A stretch of DNA of 64,000 nt from Poa pratensis (Eukaryota > Streptophyta > Magnoliopsida > Poales > Poaceae). The stretch covers positions 14,814,079 through 14,878,078 of the forward strand of contig CAMZMU010000123.1 in the NCBI GenBank assembly GCA_947311845.1, given 5' to 3'. A program made the translations under genes and the position numbers. The notes under the pieces are model-generated. The model did not search any database. It was not told the origin of the DNA and saw nothing but the letters and a program-made list of their open reading frames with translations. Below, piece after piece: positions 22,802-34,705 of the stretch (position 1 is its first letter; the number at the start of each line of letters is the position of its first letter).

Positions 22802-23211
22802 AAGCACTACACAGGTATGCTTGTATGTAATCATGTTGCAGCACCTCAAGGAACGGTAAGGATGGCGAAGGCAAAGACCAGGTAGCAGCCGGCTCGACCA
22901 AACGTGGAGCAGAGAACGAAAAAAATGGCGAGCAATGTCAACTCCGAACGAATCAGAGAAAGGGCACAGCAAATGAGGCCGATCCAATGCTGGCAGACAG
23001 AAATGGCAAAGACGTGGAGCACGTCCGCGGCCGCGGGGCCGAACCACCCACTCCAATCGCTGGCTTAACCTGAACTGTCCAGGCGGAGCGCGGCGGCGGC
23101 CTCGAGGAGGAGGCAGCCAACTGGATCATTTGAAGTCGATCCAGAATAACGCCGAGGAGGATGCAAGAGGCGAGATTGATCAGAGGTGCGCCGGCCGCCG
23201 CAACTCCGATC
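22802..23211. other. DNA downstream of the TBL pseudogene
   Basis: Carries no recognisable TBL C-terminal sequence; the TBL homology breaks off just upstream at about 23255. No other gene was recognised. Confidence 0.35.
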
Positions 23212-24168
23212 TCACCAGATGGAATCCTTGACCATCCTCGGGTTGACTGGCCGGAACGACGCGCGCACCCCGTAGTCCGGAGCCACGTCGGTGGCGTTGT
23301 GCGCCGCCCCGCAGCCGTCGACGTTGGCGCAGCCGAGGAGGCGGTCACCCTCGTAGAGCACGGCGGGGCGCGTGAACCACTTAGCGCCGTTGAGGACGAC
23401 GTAGTCGTACCCAGCGACGTCGACGCTCCACTCCGGGTCCGCCTCGTCGAGGTACACGTTGTGCGTGTCCATGAACTGCTGCCCGACGGCGCGCGTCAGG
23501 TTCCACCGCACCAGGAACGGCGTCCAGAACACGCACACGTGAAGGTCGTGCAGAGGCTAGTGGTACTTGCGCGTGCAGTGGACGCAGTCTTTCGGCTCGA
23601 TCTCCCTCGGGTACTCCACCTGCGTACACGTACGCGATCGAGTTCATGATGACGATCGACTAATCGTGATCGATCGGCCTGAAGTGGAAAGTATGAACTA
23701 TGAAGCCATGAAGGTACCTTGCCGAGGAGGCACATGAGGGACTGCATGTGGTTGCGCGCGACGGAGTCCCCGACGAAGGCCATGGACTTGCCGCGGACGA
23801 GGCGGAGGAAGGTCGCAGCCGTGGGGCTGCCACCGCCACCTGAGGATGGACTCAATCCCCGGCTTGCCGTACTTCATGCAATCCTGCCGCCCGTCGATCA
23901 GCGGGCACGTCGCGTTGGTGTAGTAGGGTCCAGCCGAGTCCGGCACCCACTCGCCCCTCGCCACCTCGCAGGCCGCGTCGCTGGCATTGCTGCTCGCGCG
24001 GGATCTCGCCGTGGCAGCGTTGATGAACCGCTCAGTGTTCAGAGACGAGTAGTTCGATGCGGTGAAGACGATGATGAGGAGGAGGAGAAGGAGCATCCCG
24101 CTGAAGGAAGCTGCCTTCCGGACGATTTGGTTGTTAGGCTTCGCCTTCATCGCGTAATGCAAACTCAC
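23212..24168 (-). pseudogene. Degenerate TBL/PC-esterase gene 3
   Basis: Exon 1 runs from the ATG at 24168 (or an in-frame ATG at 24150) to a GT donor after 23718. Exon 2 starts at 23619 after a GCAG acceptor. It encodes a membrane span (MLLLLLLIIV), the CEVARGEWVPD TBL start, and the GDS block GDSVARNH. Three lesions are seen. A short deletion at about 23806-23820 removes the segment between HGCDL and AATFL and shifts the frame. An in-frame TAG lies at 23557-23559. After about 23255 the homology breaks off, so the DxxH half is missing. It cannot make an active acetyltransferase. It is more diverged from TBL1/TBL2 than they are from each other and lies in the opposite orientation. Confidence 0.85.
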
Positions 24169-24372
24169 AGGGAGGCAAAAAATTCGGACATAAATCCGGA
24201 CATTTTATCTTCAGGCACAAAGTTTTCGAAAAAATGAAAAAAGTTTTGGCTTGTGTAAAAAGACAAAATATTTGCTACGAAACGACTTATTACCTTACTT
24301 TTTTTGTCTTTTTGACACACCCCACTAGAAAATGTCTTTGTCAACAAATTTTGTGTGAGCATAGAATGTTGG

Positions 24373-24468
24373 TGATAAACTGTGTGTATTAGAGTTAGAT
24401 ATGGATACGGTATGGTATTGTATAAACCAACCGTAACTCTCCTTGTATGTAACCTGTACCCTACACTA
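24373..24468 (+). repeat. 5' LTR of the Copia element, left part
   Basis: Identical in extent to the first 96 bases of the 3' LTR at 32998, starting TGATAAACTGTGTG and ending CTACACTA. The LTR resumes at 28388. Confidence 0.92.
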
Positions 24469-24482
24469 TTACTTACTAACTA

Positions 24483-24605
24483 CTCCCTCCGTTCCAAATT
24501 AGATGTCATCCATTTGTCCACATGCGGATGTATCTAGACATGTTACAAGTATAGATACATCCGCATGTGGACAAATGGAAGACAACTAATTTGGAACGGA
24601 GGGAG
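24483..24605. mobile_element. Stowaway MITE (123 bp) inside the Helitron
   Basis: Ends CTCCCTCCGTTCC / GGAACGGAGGGAG with TA duplications (24481-24482, 24606-24607). Almost perfectly self-complementary along its length. Inserted 12 bases inside the Helitron 5' end. Confidence 0.92.
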
Positions 24606-24692
24606 TATATCAAAGGAGGCCAGAATCGCGGCCTATCCGCGCTCCGTGCACTGTAGATAACTACAGTCAGCTACAGTGTTCTACAGTAACGC

Positions 24693-26176
24693 GTGGAGGT
24701 ACCTATATGCAATTCCCCGAAAACTAAACCACTTTCCTGCAAAAGTGTGACCACATCTTCCCTCCCCCATCTCTCTCTCCCGTGCGGCACCCACGTCGCC
24801 GGCAACGCCGCCGCGCCGCGCCGCCCCGCCGTTTCACTCCTCCCCACTCAAATCGCCGGCCACAGCCAGGTCCGCCGCCGTCGCCTCTCCCTCCTCGCCG
24901 GGAATCATCTGGCGGGAGGCCGCGCGCGCGCGGGAATCTTCCTCGCCGTCCTCCGCGAGCTAGAGAAGCCCGCGCCGGCACCGTCCCCAACCTCGCCTCC
25001 ATCCCAGAAGCAGCAGAACCACCACCAGCTGCCGCTGTCGGCGGTGTTCAACGGCCTCGGCCGCAGCTCCAGCAACCCCAGCAACCTGACGGGCGGGCGG
25101 CGCCACCGGTCCGACGGCGGCGGGATGGAGCGGTCGTCCTCGGTGCACGTGCGCGTGACGCCGGTGCTGAACGTGCCCGTGTGTCGCAAGTCCGTGTCCG
25201 TGTTCGGCATCGACCGCCTCTTCTCCCCATCCTCCGCGTCCACCGCCGCCGCCGCGCACGCGGTCGCCAAGAAGGGGAGAGTGGCCAAGAAGGAAGCAGC
25301 AACGACCGCAGCGCCACCACCGTCGTCCCAGTAACCTCCCAATCATCAAATGCCCATCGATTGATGATCTCTCTCCCAGCCTCCTTCCTTTCGCCCAGAA
25401 GCTTCGTGTGGATGCGAGGGCAAGGAGAGAGGACTGGCCGGAGAGCTCGGCTCTTCCCTCTCGGATTTGGGCAGGAAACCCTCCTGGTTCACTTCGTGCC
25501 CTCCATCTCTTTCTCCCGACCGCAAGGCGCAGCCGCCGCGGCACGACCAGAAGGCTACCCCCATCACGTGGTTCTTCCGCGGGCGCAGCAGAGCCCAGGG
25601 CCGCGTGGCGTGCACGGGAGGCGGCCCTCATGCCACCGCCGCCGACCTGCTGCTGCTCCTCCTCCTCCAGCTCCTCACCCCAGCGGCTCGACTCCATCCC
25701 GGCTCCAGCTCGAGGAAGGACGACGATAGCACGGAGGAGCAGCCTCGGTCTGAGGATTTGGGGCTCCGCTACCGCGAATGGCTTTGCTTGCGCTTCGATT
25801 TTTGTTGAAGTTTCTGTTTGAGCCTACAGGTCAAGGATGGATCGGCGACGATGGATCGGCGGAGTTCGCGGCCGGCTGGTCCAGCCGTACAAAGACAAGC
25901 GTATTCTCATTTATTTATTTTCGTGCGGCTTCTCTGATTTGCGATTTAATCTGGGTGCTTCCTCTGCTTTTCTCTAATTCGGTGTTTCCGTTGTTCATGC
26001 TTGTGGATGCAGCGGTGCTGTATAGGAAGGAACGCAAGGCGCGAGGCAGGGCGTTGGGGAGGCTGACATCAGTGATGCCATCGCCGAAAGCGGGCTCGCC
26101 TGCCTCGAGACTCTTCTCATCAAATGCCGCCTCACCTCGGTCAATTATTTTTTCCTTTCTCTGCCGTACGAAATAG
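24693..26176 (+). pseudogene. Captured GC-rich gene fragment(s) in the Helitron
   Basis: A frame at 24693-25334 ends with a plausible protein tail (VHVRVTPVLNVPVC then SVFGIDRLFSP, Ala-rich and Lys-rich end). Further exon-like GC-rich pieces reach about 26176. The host gene was not identified. Base composition and codon use are like genuine grass exons and unlike the AT-rich rest of the element. Most likely an exon, or exons of more than one gene, picked up by the Helitron; translation is not supported. Confidence 0.45.
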
Positions 26177-28340
26177 CAGCACTTAGAGATTCCAATTTAG
26201 AAGTCTAATAATCTGCTAGAGCGCAGCAGGTATCCAGAGCTGCTGTTTCGCCAACGAGCAGTTCGCCCGCAAAGACGGTGGCTTGCCGCAGTACTGCTCT
26301 CGCGTGGGTGCTTTATTGACCTGTCGACCTTCTTCTTATCTCCTCCATCTCTCTCTTGCTTTTCTTTCTCACGATTGGCCTATTCATAATGTTTCTTGGT
26401 ATTGTGCATGTAGGAACTGACAAGGATCTCCAGTCTGGTCTTCCTAATTTTCAAGTACAGCAGGTTGTCGCCGAGATTATCCTTCCCCACTGCAGTTTTC
26501 CCTCTCTCTGATACTGCAGATGTATTAGTCTATTAGGTTGTGCATTTGTACTTTCAAGAATTAATAGTGTCTTCTGTGGTTGTTTGAATCAGTAGACGTT
26601 TTGAATCAGTAGACGCATTATGTGCAAATTGTCAGCTTATATTATTAGCCAGCATATCTTTTTCTTCTTCCTTAACTTCGCTTATCTTCCCTACATAATC
26701 TGCAACAGAAGCAGTAGGTGATTACTTTTGACAATTTACATTGACTTATTTTCTTTGGTTCAGGTCAACTTCTAATTGGTACTTTTCTAGGGAGAAATAT
26801 TTGGATTCTGCAGATTTTTTAATAAGCCTGACAACAGTCGAATCTTCTTTGTTACAGCAATGCAAGGTGATGGCAAGATTTAAATTCACTCTGTTATGAA
26901 TGAAATTGTTTGAAGTTGTCTAAGGGTGCTGAACAATAATATGTTATCTCATTAACTTTAGATATAAAGAGGTAAAGAGGCAATATGATACCTATGTACT
27001 ACTGCGAATGTTTAAGCCATTGTTTTTATTTACACTTCTACGACTGATTTAATATTCATGTAGGCTACGTGCCACAAGTATCTCTGGTTTCCCTGTTTTT
27101 TTTTTGCTTTTTTAAACACAATGCATTCTACTACTATCTGATGAACTCAACTAGCTTATTTGTGAATAACATAGAAAAAAATTCCTTCATTCTCCTGCTA
27201 CTGATTATATGTGAATAACTAGATTATTTTTGCTTCACCCTCCTGCTACTGAATAACTAGATTATTTTTGCCTTTTTTGCTTTAGCTCTATGGGTCAACT
27301 CAACTAGATTATATGTGAATACCATATAAATAATTTCAGCATTATCTAAATTATCTGCAATTTAAACCTACTACTGAACAAGACAAACAAAGGTTTCTAT
27401 GTTGAAGCACTAGCGCAATAAAAATTATGTATATGCATATATCAGCTGGCTTGCACATATATGATAATGTAATAGCTGAAAAGAAACAGGGCTTACATAG
27501 ATCCACACCTGATTGATAGGCTCATGTGATTGATTAACTGATGCTGCCATCGGCTTTTCCTTTTTAAGTATTAAAAATAATTTGAAATTACTTGCATTTC
27601 TAAAACAAGGACGTAATAAGAGAAGGAGCATGTTTAGAAAAAAATATTCAATTCTATATGTTATTGTACTATCGTTGATCCAAATTTCCATTTATATTTG
27701 AGAGCTTCATTCTTCTCTCAAACCTGTTGCAGGTATCATGTAGATTGTGTCATATGCAGTTAATTGGATTATTGCAATGATTTGAGTGGATCGAACTTCC
27801 TGGATATTGAAGGGCTTTCTGCTACGGAATTAATGTTAACTTTGATCCTTCTATTTGAGGCTTATGAAAGCTGAAGCTATGAATTATATCTGCATTTTCT
27901 ACTGTGTTTCAGGTTTGGGTAGTGTAGTTTTCAGTTTGGACTGGGCACTATATTTTGTTTCAAATGTGGCCTGCATGTATTACTTCTCACTTTTGTATAA
28001 TCAGGAATGTTCAAATTTTATTGTAGCACACATGATGTATTTCATCTGTAGCTGTCATATCGAGTCGATGAAGAATGCATCATGTCATCTTTTAGGTTTC
28101 TTGGGAAATTGAAGATCATCAAGTAAAAATGTCGTGTTAGAATGTGCCAATAGGCCTTTTGGGATGGTTGTTGCTATTTACTTACATAGCTTACATGTAC
28201 ATATATGTATACATAGACCTTTTGGGATGGTATTGCTACATCCAACCATCCGAGATTGAGCTAACACCTATACTAACATTCTTCAAAACCTACTTACGCT
28301 ATATATAATACCACTACAACAGCAGAACATATCTTATATA
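26177..28340 (+). other. AT-rich right half of the Helitron
   Basis: Contains intron-like T-rich DNA and short reading frames only. Nothing was recognised as a gene. Confidence 0.4.
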
Positions 28341-28387
28341 AAATTTCTCATGAAGGGCGCGGCGTGCGCCGCGCCAAATTCACCTAG

Positions 28388-28460
28388 TATAATACAGAGC
28401 CGGCCCAATTAGGTGCTGTGCGTTTTACCCCCAAAACCTAGACTACTACCGAGTCTTTCA
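28388..28460 (+). repeat. 5' LTR of the Copia element, right part
   Basis: Matches 33094-33166 and ends GAGTCTTTCA directly before the primer-binding site. Confidence 0.92.
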
Positions 28461-28472
28461 TGGTATCAGAGC
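28461..28472 (+). promoter_or_regulatory. Primer-binding site of the Copia element
   Basis: TGGTATCAGAGC, complementary to the initiator tRNA-Met 3' region, placed immediately after the 5' LTR. Confidence 0.9.
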
Positions 28473-28540
28473 ACACGGCGCTCTAATCCAGATCAATCGA
28501 TCTCGCGCCGCCGCTCCCTTCCGTCTACGCTTCCGCATCG

Positions 28541-31500
28541 ATGGCGTATACCTCGCTGTCGTTCTCCTCGCAGGCTACCTCTGCGCTCTCCTCGCAGACC
28601 ACCGATACCGCCGCGAGCATGTCCGCCGGCGCCATGGTCTCCGTGATACCAGATACCCCAATAAATCTGACGAACCAGATTAGAATCAGTCTTACGAGCG
28701 AGAACTACCTCTACTGGCGTACCCAGGTTGTCCCAATCTTGCGGAGCAACCGGCTGTTTGGGTTCGTCGATGGTACTCTTCCATGTCCGCCGGCCACTAC
28801 CCCAGCTCCAGCCTCGGAAGCCGGCGGCGCTGCCGTCCGGAACCCCAAATTCTCCGCCTGGCACCAGCAAGACCAGGCCATCCTCACCGCCATTGTCTGT
28901 TCCCTCTCCGAGAGTGTCCTCGGGATGATGACGATGGTCAGCACGTCTCGTGAAGCCTGGGAACCCTTGCGGGCAGCTTCGCCTCGCAGTCTACAGCCCG
29001 CGCCATGCAAATCCGTGGCGACCTCAATCAGGCCAAGAAGCTGGACACCTCCGCGGCCGTTTTCTTCAACAAAGTCAAGGCTATGGCTGATACACTTGCA
29101 TCCATCGGAAAGCCTTTGCGTCCGGAAGAGTTCACTGGCTATCTGTGCCAAGGCCTTGACGGCGACTATGATTCTTTGGTTCAGCTTGTCTCTGCCCGAT
29201 CCCTCTCTGATCCCATGCCGGTTCGAGATGTGTATGCCCAACTTCTGGCGACTGAACAAAGGATAGAGGCGCGCCGTACTGAACTCAGCGCAAACGTACA
29301 GCTGATGGCGAACTACAGTGCTCGTCCTGGTGGTAGCCGTCCGCAGTTTCAGCCTCAGTACCGTTCTGAACAGCAAAACACTTACCCGAGCTCTACTCCA
29401 TCCAACAACAACCGAGGTTCAGGTGTTTCCGGCCGTCCGACAGGGAATACTGGAAGTTCAGGTGGTAACCGTCCCATATGCCAGATATGTACTAAAGTTG
29501 GTCATGTGGCCTCTTGTTGCTTCAAGCGTTATGATCGGAAATATCTTGGAGCTGGTAATGACGGCCGGAACATGGAACGCCAACTTGCTGCCTTCACAAC
29601 TACAACCAGCGGCACTACATCATCCTATCCAGTTGATCCTCGCTGGTATGCCGATACTGGGGCAACGGACCACCTCACCAACGACCTCAACAAAATTACC
29701 ATGAGAGAGGAATATCATGGCAAGGATCAAGTCAAATCAGCTAATGGATCAGGTATGCGCATTACACATTTTGGTCAGTCTACAATTCCTACATCTACAC
29801 ACACTTTACACCTCAAAAATATTCTTCACGTCCCTTCTGTTACTCGTAATCTTCTCTCGGTTAAAAAATTTACTCATGATAATAATGTTTTCTTTGAATT
29901 TCACCCTTGGTATTTTCTTGTTAAGGATCGGGATACGAGGGAGGTTCTTCTTAGAGGGGGATGTCGTGAAGGTCTTTATAATCTTGATGTGTCGTCCGTG
30001 AAGCAAGTTTTCAGCAGTGTCAAGGTGTCACGTGATCAGTGGCACTCTCGTTTAGGTCATCCAGCCACTCCAATCGTCCAACATATTTTACATCGTCATG
30101 AGCTTCCATCAGTTTCGGTTAATAAAGTTGTAGTTTGTGATGCTTGTCAGCAAGGCAAGAGTCATCAGTTACCCTTTTCTTTGTCCACTCGTGTCACAAC
30201 TGCACCTCTTGAGATTATATATTCTGATGTATGGGGTCGTGCCCAAACTTCTGTTAGTGGACACCAGTATTATGTCAGTTTTATTGATGATTATAGTCGT
30301 TTTACATGGCTTTATCTTCTTAAGCATAAGTCTGATGTGTTCCAAATTTTCCTTCAGTTTCAACAACATGTTGAACGTCTACTTAATAAGAAAATCATAC
30401 ATGTTCAAAGAGATTGGGGTGGTGAGTATCATAGGTTGAACAAATTTTTTTCTGACATTGGGATTTCACATCGTGTATCTTGTCCTCACACCCATCAACA
30501 AAATGGTACTGCTGAACGTAAACATCGTCATATTGTCGAGACTGGCCTAACCTTACTAGCGCATGCTTCTGTTCCCTTCCGTTTTTGGAGTGATGCTTTT
30601 TCTACCGCTTGTTTTCTTATTAACCGGCTCCCTAGTCGTGTCATTAATATGCAAACACCTCTTGAGCGTCTCCTAGGTGAAACTCCTGACTACACCTTTT
30701 TCAAAGTGTTTGGTTGTGCATGTTGGCCACATTTACGACCTTACAATGATCGCAAACTTCAGTTTCGCTCTAAACAATGTGTTTTCTTGGGATATAGCTC
30801 TCTTCATAAAGGATATAAATGCCTCCACATTCCTACCAATCGTGTCTACATTTCTCGTGACGTTGTGTTTGACGAGACAGTTTTCCCATTTTCTCAACTC
30901 TCGCTTACCCCCACACAGCCATCCTCATCATCCACACCTTTATTGCATTCTGACCAATTTGTTGATGCCGCATATACTCCGTTACTTTTGACTAATCATG
31001 GTGCAGGGTCTGGTCGTGGAGCACGTCTTGAATTACTCGACGCTGAGCCCTCTAATGTGCAGCATGGTGATCATGTTGATCATCCATCAGAGGCAGACGT
31101 AGATCGCATGCATGGCATGCCTGCCAGCCATGATGGGCCGCATGCTGGCCCAGTTACACCGATGCGTGGCAGCCCGTCTGCGTCCGTACCAGCCTCTCCA
31201 GTGCTTCTCTCGCCTGGGACTGCTTCTTCATCGACGGATAATGTTTCCTCGCCTGACTCCTCTACTGAGCCGATTTCCACGTCGACTCCTGGATCGGCCC
31301 CGACTCCTCCTCGTGTACCAGATCGCACTGGAGTTACTACCAGGCTTCAACGAGGAATACGACAGCCTCTAAAACGTACAGATGGAACAGTTGCCTGGAG
31401 TGTAACTCGTACCGGTTCTGATCCTGCTCTTCTACATACTGAACCCCGTGATTACAGAGCAGCCCTTTCGTCACCACATTGGCGTACTGCAATGGAAACT

Positions 31501-33000
31501 GAATTTGCTGCTCTTTAGCACAACAAGACGTGGCGTCTAGTTCCTCCTCGTTCTGGCATCAATATCATTGATTGCAAGTGGGTCTTCAAAATCAAAAAGA
31601 AGGCTGATGGATCTATTGAGCGATACAAAGCACGTCTTGTCGCCAAAGGGTTCAAGCAACGTTATGGTCTTGACTACGAGGATACTTTTAGTCCGGTTGT
31701 TAAACCGACTACCATTCGATTGTTGTTATCTATGGCTCTTACCAAGGGATGGCATCTTCGTCAGTTGGATATACAGAATGCCTTCCTCCATGGTGTACTT
31801 GAGGAGGAGGTTTTCATGCGGCAACCTCCCGGTTTTGAGGATCCTTCATATGCTGGTTTCTTGTGTCGTCTTGACAAAGCTCTCTACGGGTTAAAACAAG
31901 CTCCTCGTGCCTGGCATGCTCGACTGAGTTATGTTCTTGCTGATCTTGGATTTACTGCATCTACAGCTGATAGTTCCTTGTTCATATTGCACCGTCAGGA
32001 TGTCACACTGTACCTGCTTGTCTACGTGGACGATATTATTGTGGTGACTTCCTCTCCTACTGCTGCAGATCGCCTTGTTCATCAGTTGAGTGCCTCCTTT
32101 GCTCTGAAAGATCTTGGCCCTCTACACTACTTTCTTGGTATTGAGGTATCTACACACGGTCGTGGTGGTCTTCTTATGAGCCAACGCAAGTATGCGTCAG
32201 AGTTATTACAGCGAGCTGGCATGCTGAAGTGCACCCCCGTGTCTACACCTATGTCCACTTCGGAACATCTCTCTGCCACCGTTGGTACTCTTCTGTCTCC
32301 TGAGGATTCTACTCGCTATCGCAGTATTGTTGGTGGTCTACAGTATCTCACTATGACACGTCCAGATTTGTCGTTTGCGGTGAATAAGGTGTGTCAATAC
32401 CTCCATGCCCCTCGGTGTACTCATTGGTCCGCGGTCAAACGCATTCTGCGTTATGTCCAGGCTACGCTCTCTCATGGTTTATTGCTTAAGCCCTCTACCA
32501 CTCCGTCAGATTTGTTGTCTGCTTTTTCGGATGCGGATTGGGCTGGCAATCCAGATGACAGGCGATCTACGGGGGGTTTTGCCATCTTCTATGGTGGTAA
32601 TTTAGTTGCTTGGAGTGCTCGAAAGCAGGCTACAGTTTCTCGCTCCAGTACAGAGTCTGAATACAAAGCATTAGCTAATGCCACTTCTGAACTTATATGG
32701 ATACAAGCTCTTCTTGGTGAACTTGGAGTTTCTCAGGGTTGTCCACCTATACTATGGTGCGACAATATTGGAGCAACGTTCCTTTCTTCCAACCCTGTTT
32801 TTCATGCTCGTACTAAACATATTGAGGTTGATTTTCACTTTGTTCGCGAACGAGTGGCTCAGAAGTTGCTCCAGATTCGGTTCATTTCTTCCAAGGATCA
32901 GTTAGCTGATATATTCACCAAGCCCCTTCCACTACCGTTGTTTACTGCTTGTAAGAGCAATCTCAACTTGCATAGCCATGTTGAGATTGAGGGAGGGTGA
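28541..33000 (+). pseudogene. Copia gag-pol polyprotein gene (one frameshift, one stop)
   Basis: Starts at the ATG at 28541. Gag runs to about residue 330 and includes a CCHC knuckle (CQICTKVGHVASCC). Then follow protease (YADTGATDH), GAG-pre-integrase, integrase with its D, D and E landmarks (FIDDYSRF, RDWGGEY, QQNGTAERKH), reverse transcriptase with [10 protein letters not shown], and RNase H ([16 protein letters not shown] ... SSTESEY). Two breaks are seen: a one-base frameshift at about 28961-28970 in gag, and an in-frame TAG at 31516-31518 just before the RT domain. Otherwise the frame is open to the stop that overlaps the 3' LTR start. As it stands it should not yield a full polyprotein. 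Confidence 0.92.
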
Positions 33001-33166
33001 TAAACTGTGTGTATTAGAGTTAGATATGGATAGGGTATGGTATTGTATAAACCAACCGTAACTCTCCTTGTATGTAACCTGTACCCTACACTATATAATA
33101 CAGAGCCGGCCCAATTAGGTGCTGTGCGTTTTACCCCCAAAACCTAGACTACTACCGAGTCTTTCA
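32998..33166 (+). repeat. 3' LTR of the Copia element
   Basis: 169 bases, TG...CA ends. It serves as the uninterrupted reference that defines the Helitron insertion in the 5' copy. Confidence 0.93.
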
Positions 33167-33279
33167 GTTGGTATGTTCATCCGATTTATTTTTCAATCTT
33201 TTTGATATTTTAAAACATGATGTTGAACAGTGGGAGCAAATGCTTCTAGGTCCAAATGTATCGTCAGAAGTAAATAATA

Positions 33280-33402
33280 CTCCCTCCGTCAAAAAATAAG
33301 TGTCTCAAGTTTACCAAAATGTGGATGTATCTAGACATGAAACATGTATAGATACATCCACTTTTGGACAAACATGAGACACTTATTTTGGAACGGAGGG
33401 AG
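33280..33402. mobile_element. Stowaway MITE (123 bp)
   Basis: CTCCCTCCGTC ... GGAACGGAGGGAG with TA on both sides (33278-33279 and 33403-33404). Lies about 215 bases upstream of the F-box gene start, so it is part of its promoter region. Similar in length and sequence to the MITE at 24483. Confidence 0.92.
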
Positions 33403-34705
33403 TACAATAGTTTTTTTTAGCGTAAGTAAATAATAGCAAAAACATTCCATTCGTCTGTAGGATGAGCCCGCGAGGAAGCAGCTTCCGTCATTTAGCTGGG
33501 CCAGCTGGCCCAGTGAAAACCCTATTCTACTTTTCCTTCTTGCAGCCGCGCCTCCTCTGTCCACTCCGCTCGCCGCCGACGTCTCCTTCCTAGTTCCTAC
33601 TCCGCCGTTCCGGCCATGGGCACCTTCGTCGAGAAATTTATGGGCTGGTACCCCGGCGGTAGAAATTCCGTAGCAAGTGCAGCCTCCCTTTCTGCCGCCG
33701 TTGACTACGACGGCGAGGACCGCATCAGCGCCCTCCCCGACGACCTCCTCAGCTGCATTGTCTCACGCCTCCCCGTGAAGGACGCCGCCCGAACCGCTGC
33801 CATCGCCTCCCGGTGGAGCCACCTCTGGCGCTCCACCCCCCTCGTCCTACGCGACGCCGACCTGCTCCCCTGTGCGGTCCGCGACGCCTATCTACTCGCC
33901 TCTGCGGTCGCCCGCGTCCTCGCAGACCACCCGGGCCCCTTCCGCGTCATCGACATCTCCCGCTGCAGGTTCGCATCCTACGACCGTGAGCTCGCAGAGT
34001 GGCTGCGCCTCCTCGCCTCCAAGGGCGTCCAGGACCTCCTCCTCGTCAACAACACCGCCAACGTCACAGCGGACAATGTGCGCCTCCCCGCTGGCATCCT
34101 CCGCTGCGCCTCACTCGAGCGCCTTTTCCTGGGATTCTTCACTTTCCCGGACACCGCTGGTCTCCCCCGCAGAGTCGACGTCCTGCCGAACCTACAGGAG
34201 CTCAGCATATTCGCAACCAGCATCAGCGACCACGACCTCGATTACATGCTCGCTTGCAGCCCGGTATTGGAGAAGCTCTTGTTCGTGCTCCACTCTAGGC
34301 CCGGCCGTCTAGTCCACCTCCGCAGCAAAAGCCTCCGTTGCGTTGTCCTCTGGATTTTAGAGGCAAAAGGGGTCGCCGTGGTGGACGCCCCTGTCCTGGA
34401 GCGACTCTTCTTCCTGGAAGCGCCACGTTTAGGTGACGAGAGTACTGTGAGGATCAAGATTGCTTGTGCACCACCAAACCTGAGGGCGCTCGGCTACTTG
34501 GAGCCAAGGTTTCACCGGCTGCAGATCGGCGACAATGTCATAAAGGTATTACCTTTCCAGGTTTCCATGATTCCATTCCATCTCTCTCACTACATAATAC
34601 ATAGTACTGCCAGTGATGTGTATAGAGATGACATATCTGCTTTGGTGCATCGTTTGGCCATTGCAGCGTCGCACAGTGCCGAGCCCAAGCACAATGGTTC
34701 CAGGC

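Larger units (their letters stand above)
24469..28387 (+). mobile_element. Helitron (3.9 kb) inserted in the Copia 5' LTR
   Basis: The intact 3' LTR supplies the empty site, so the ends are known: the element lies between A and T with no target duplication, as Helitrons do. The 3' end has the GC hairpin GGCGCGGCGTGCGCCGCGCC (28355-28374) followed by AAATTCACCTAG. The 5' end reads TTACTTACTAAC rather than the usual TC; a one-base ambiguity remains. No Rep/helicase gene is present, so it is non-autonomous. The left third is GC-rich and exon-like, presumably captured; the right part is AT-rich. Confidence 0.88.
24373..33166 (+). mobile_element. Copia LTR retrotransposon with short LTRs, interrupted by a Helitron
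   Basis: The target duplication GTTGG (24368-24372 and 33167-33171) flanks the element exactly. The LTR is 169 bases: the 3' copy is 32998-33166, and the 5' copy is 24373-24468 plus 28388-28460, split by a Helitron. The two LTRs differ by about one base by eye, so insertion was recent. A tRNA-Met type primer site TGGTATCAGAGC follows at 28461, and a purine tract GAGGGAGGG precedes the 3' LTR. Gene order gag-PR-INT-RT-RH places it in Copia; the very short LTRs suggest the Ale/Retrofit side, which is inference. Confidence 0.92.
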
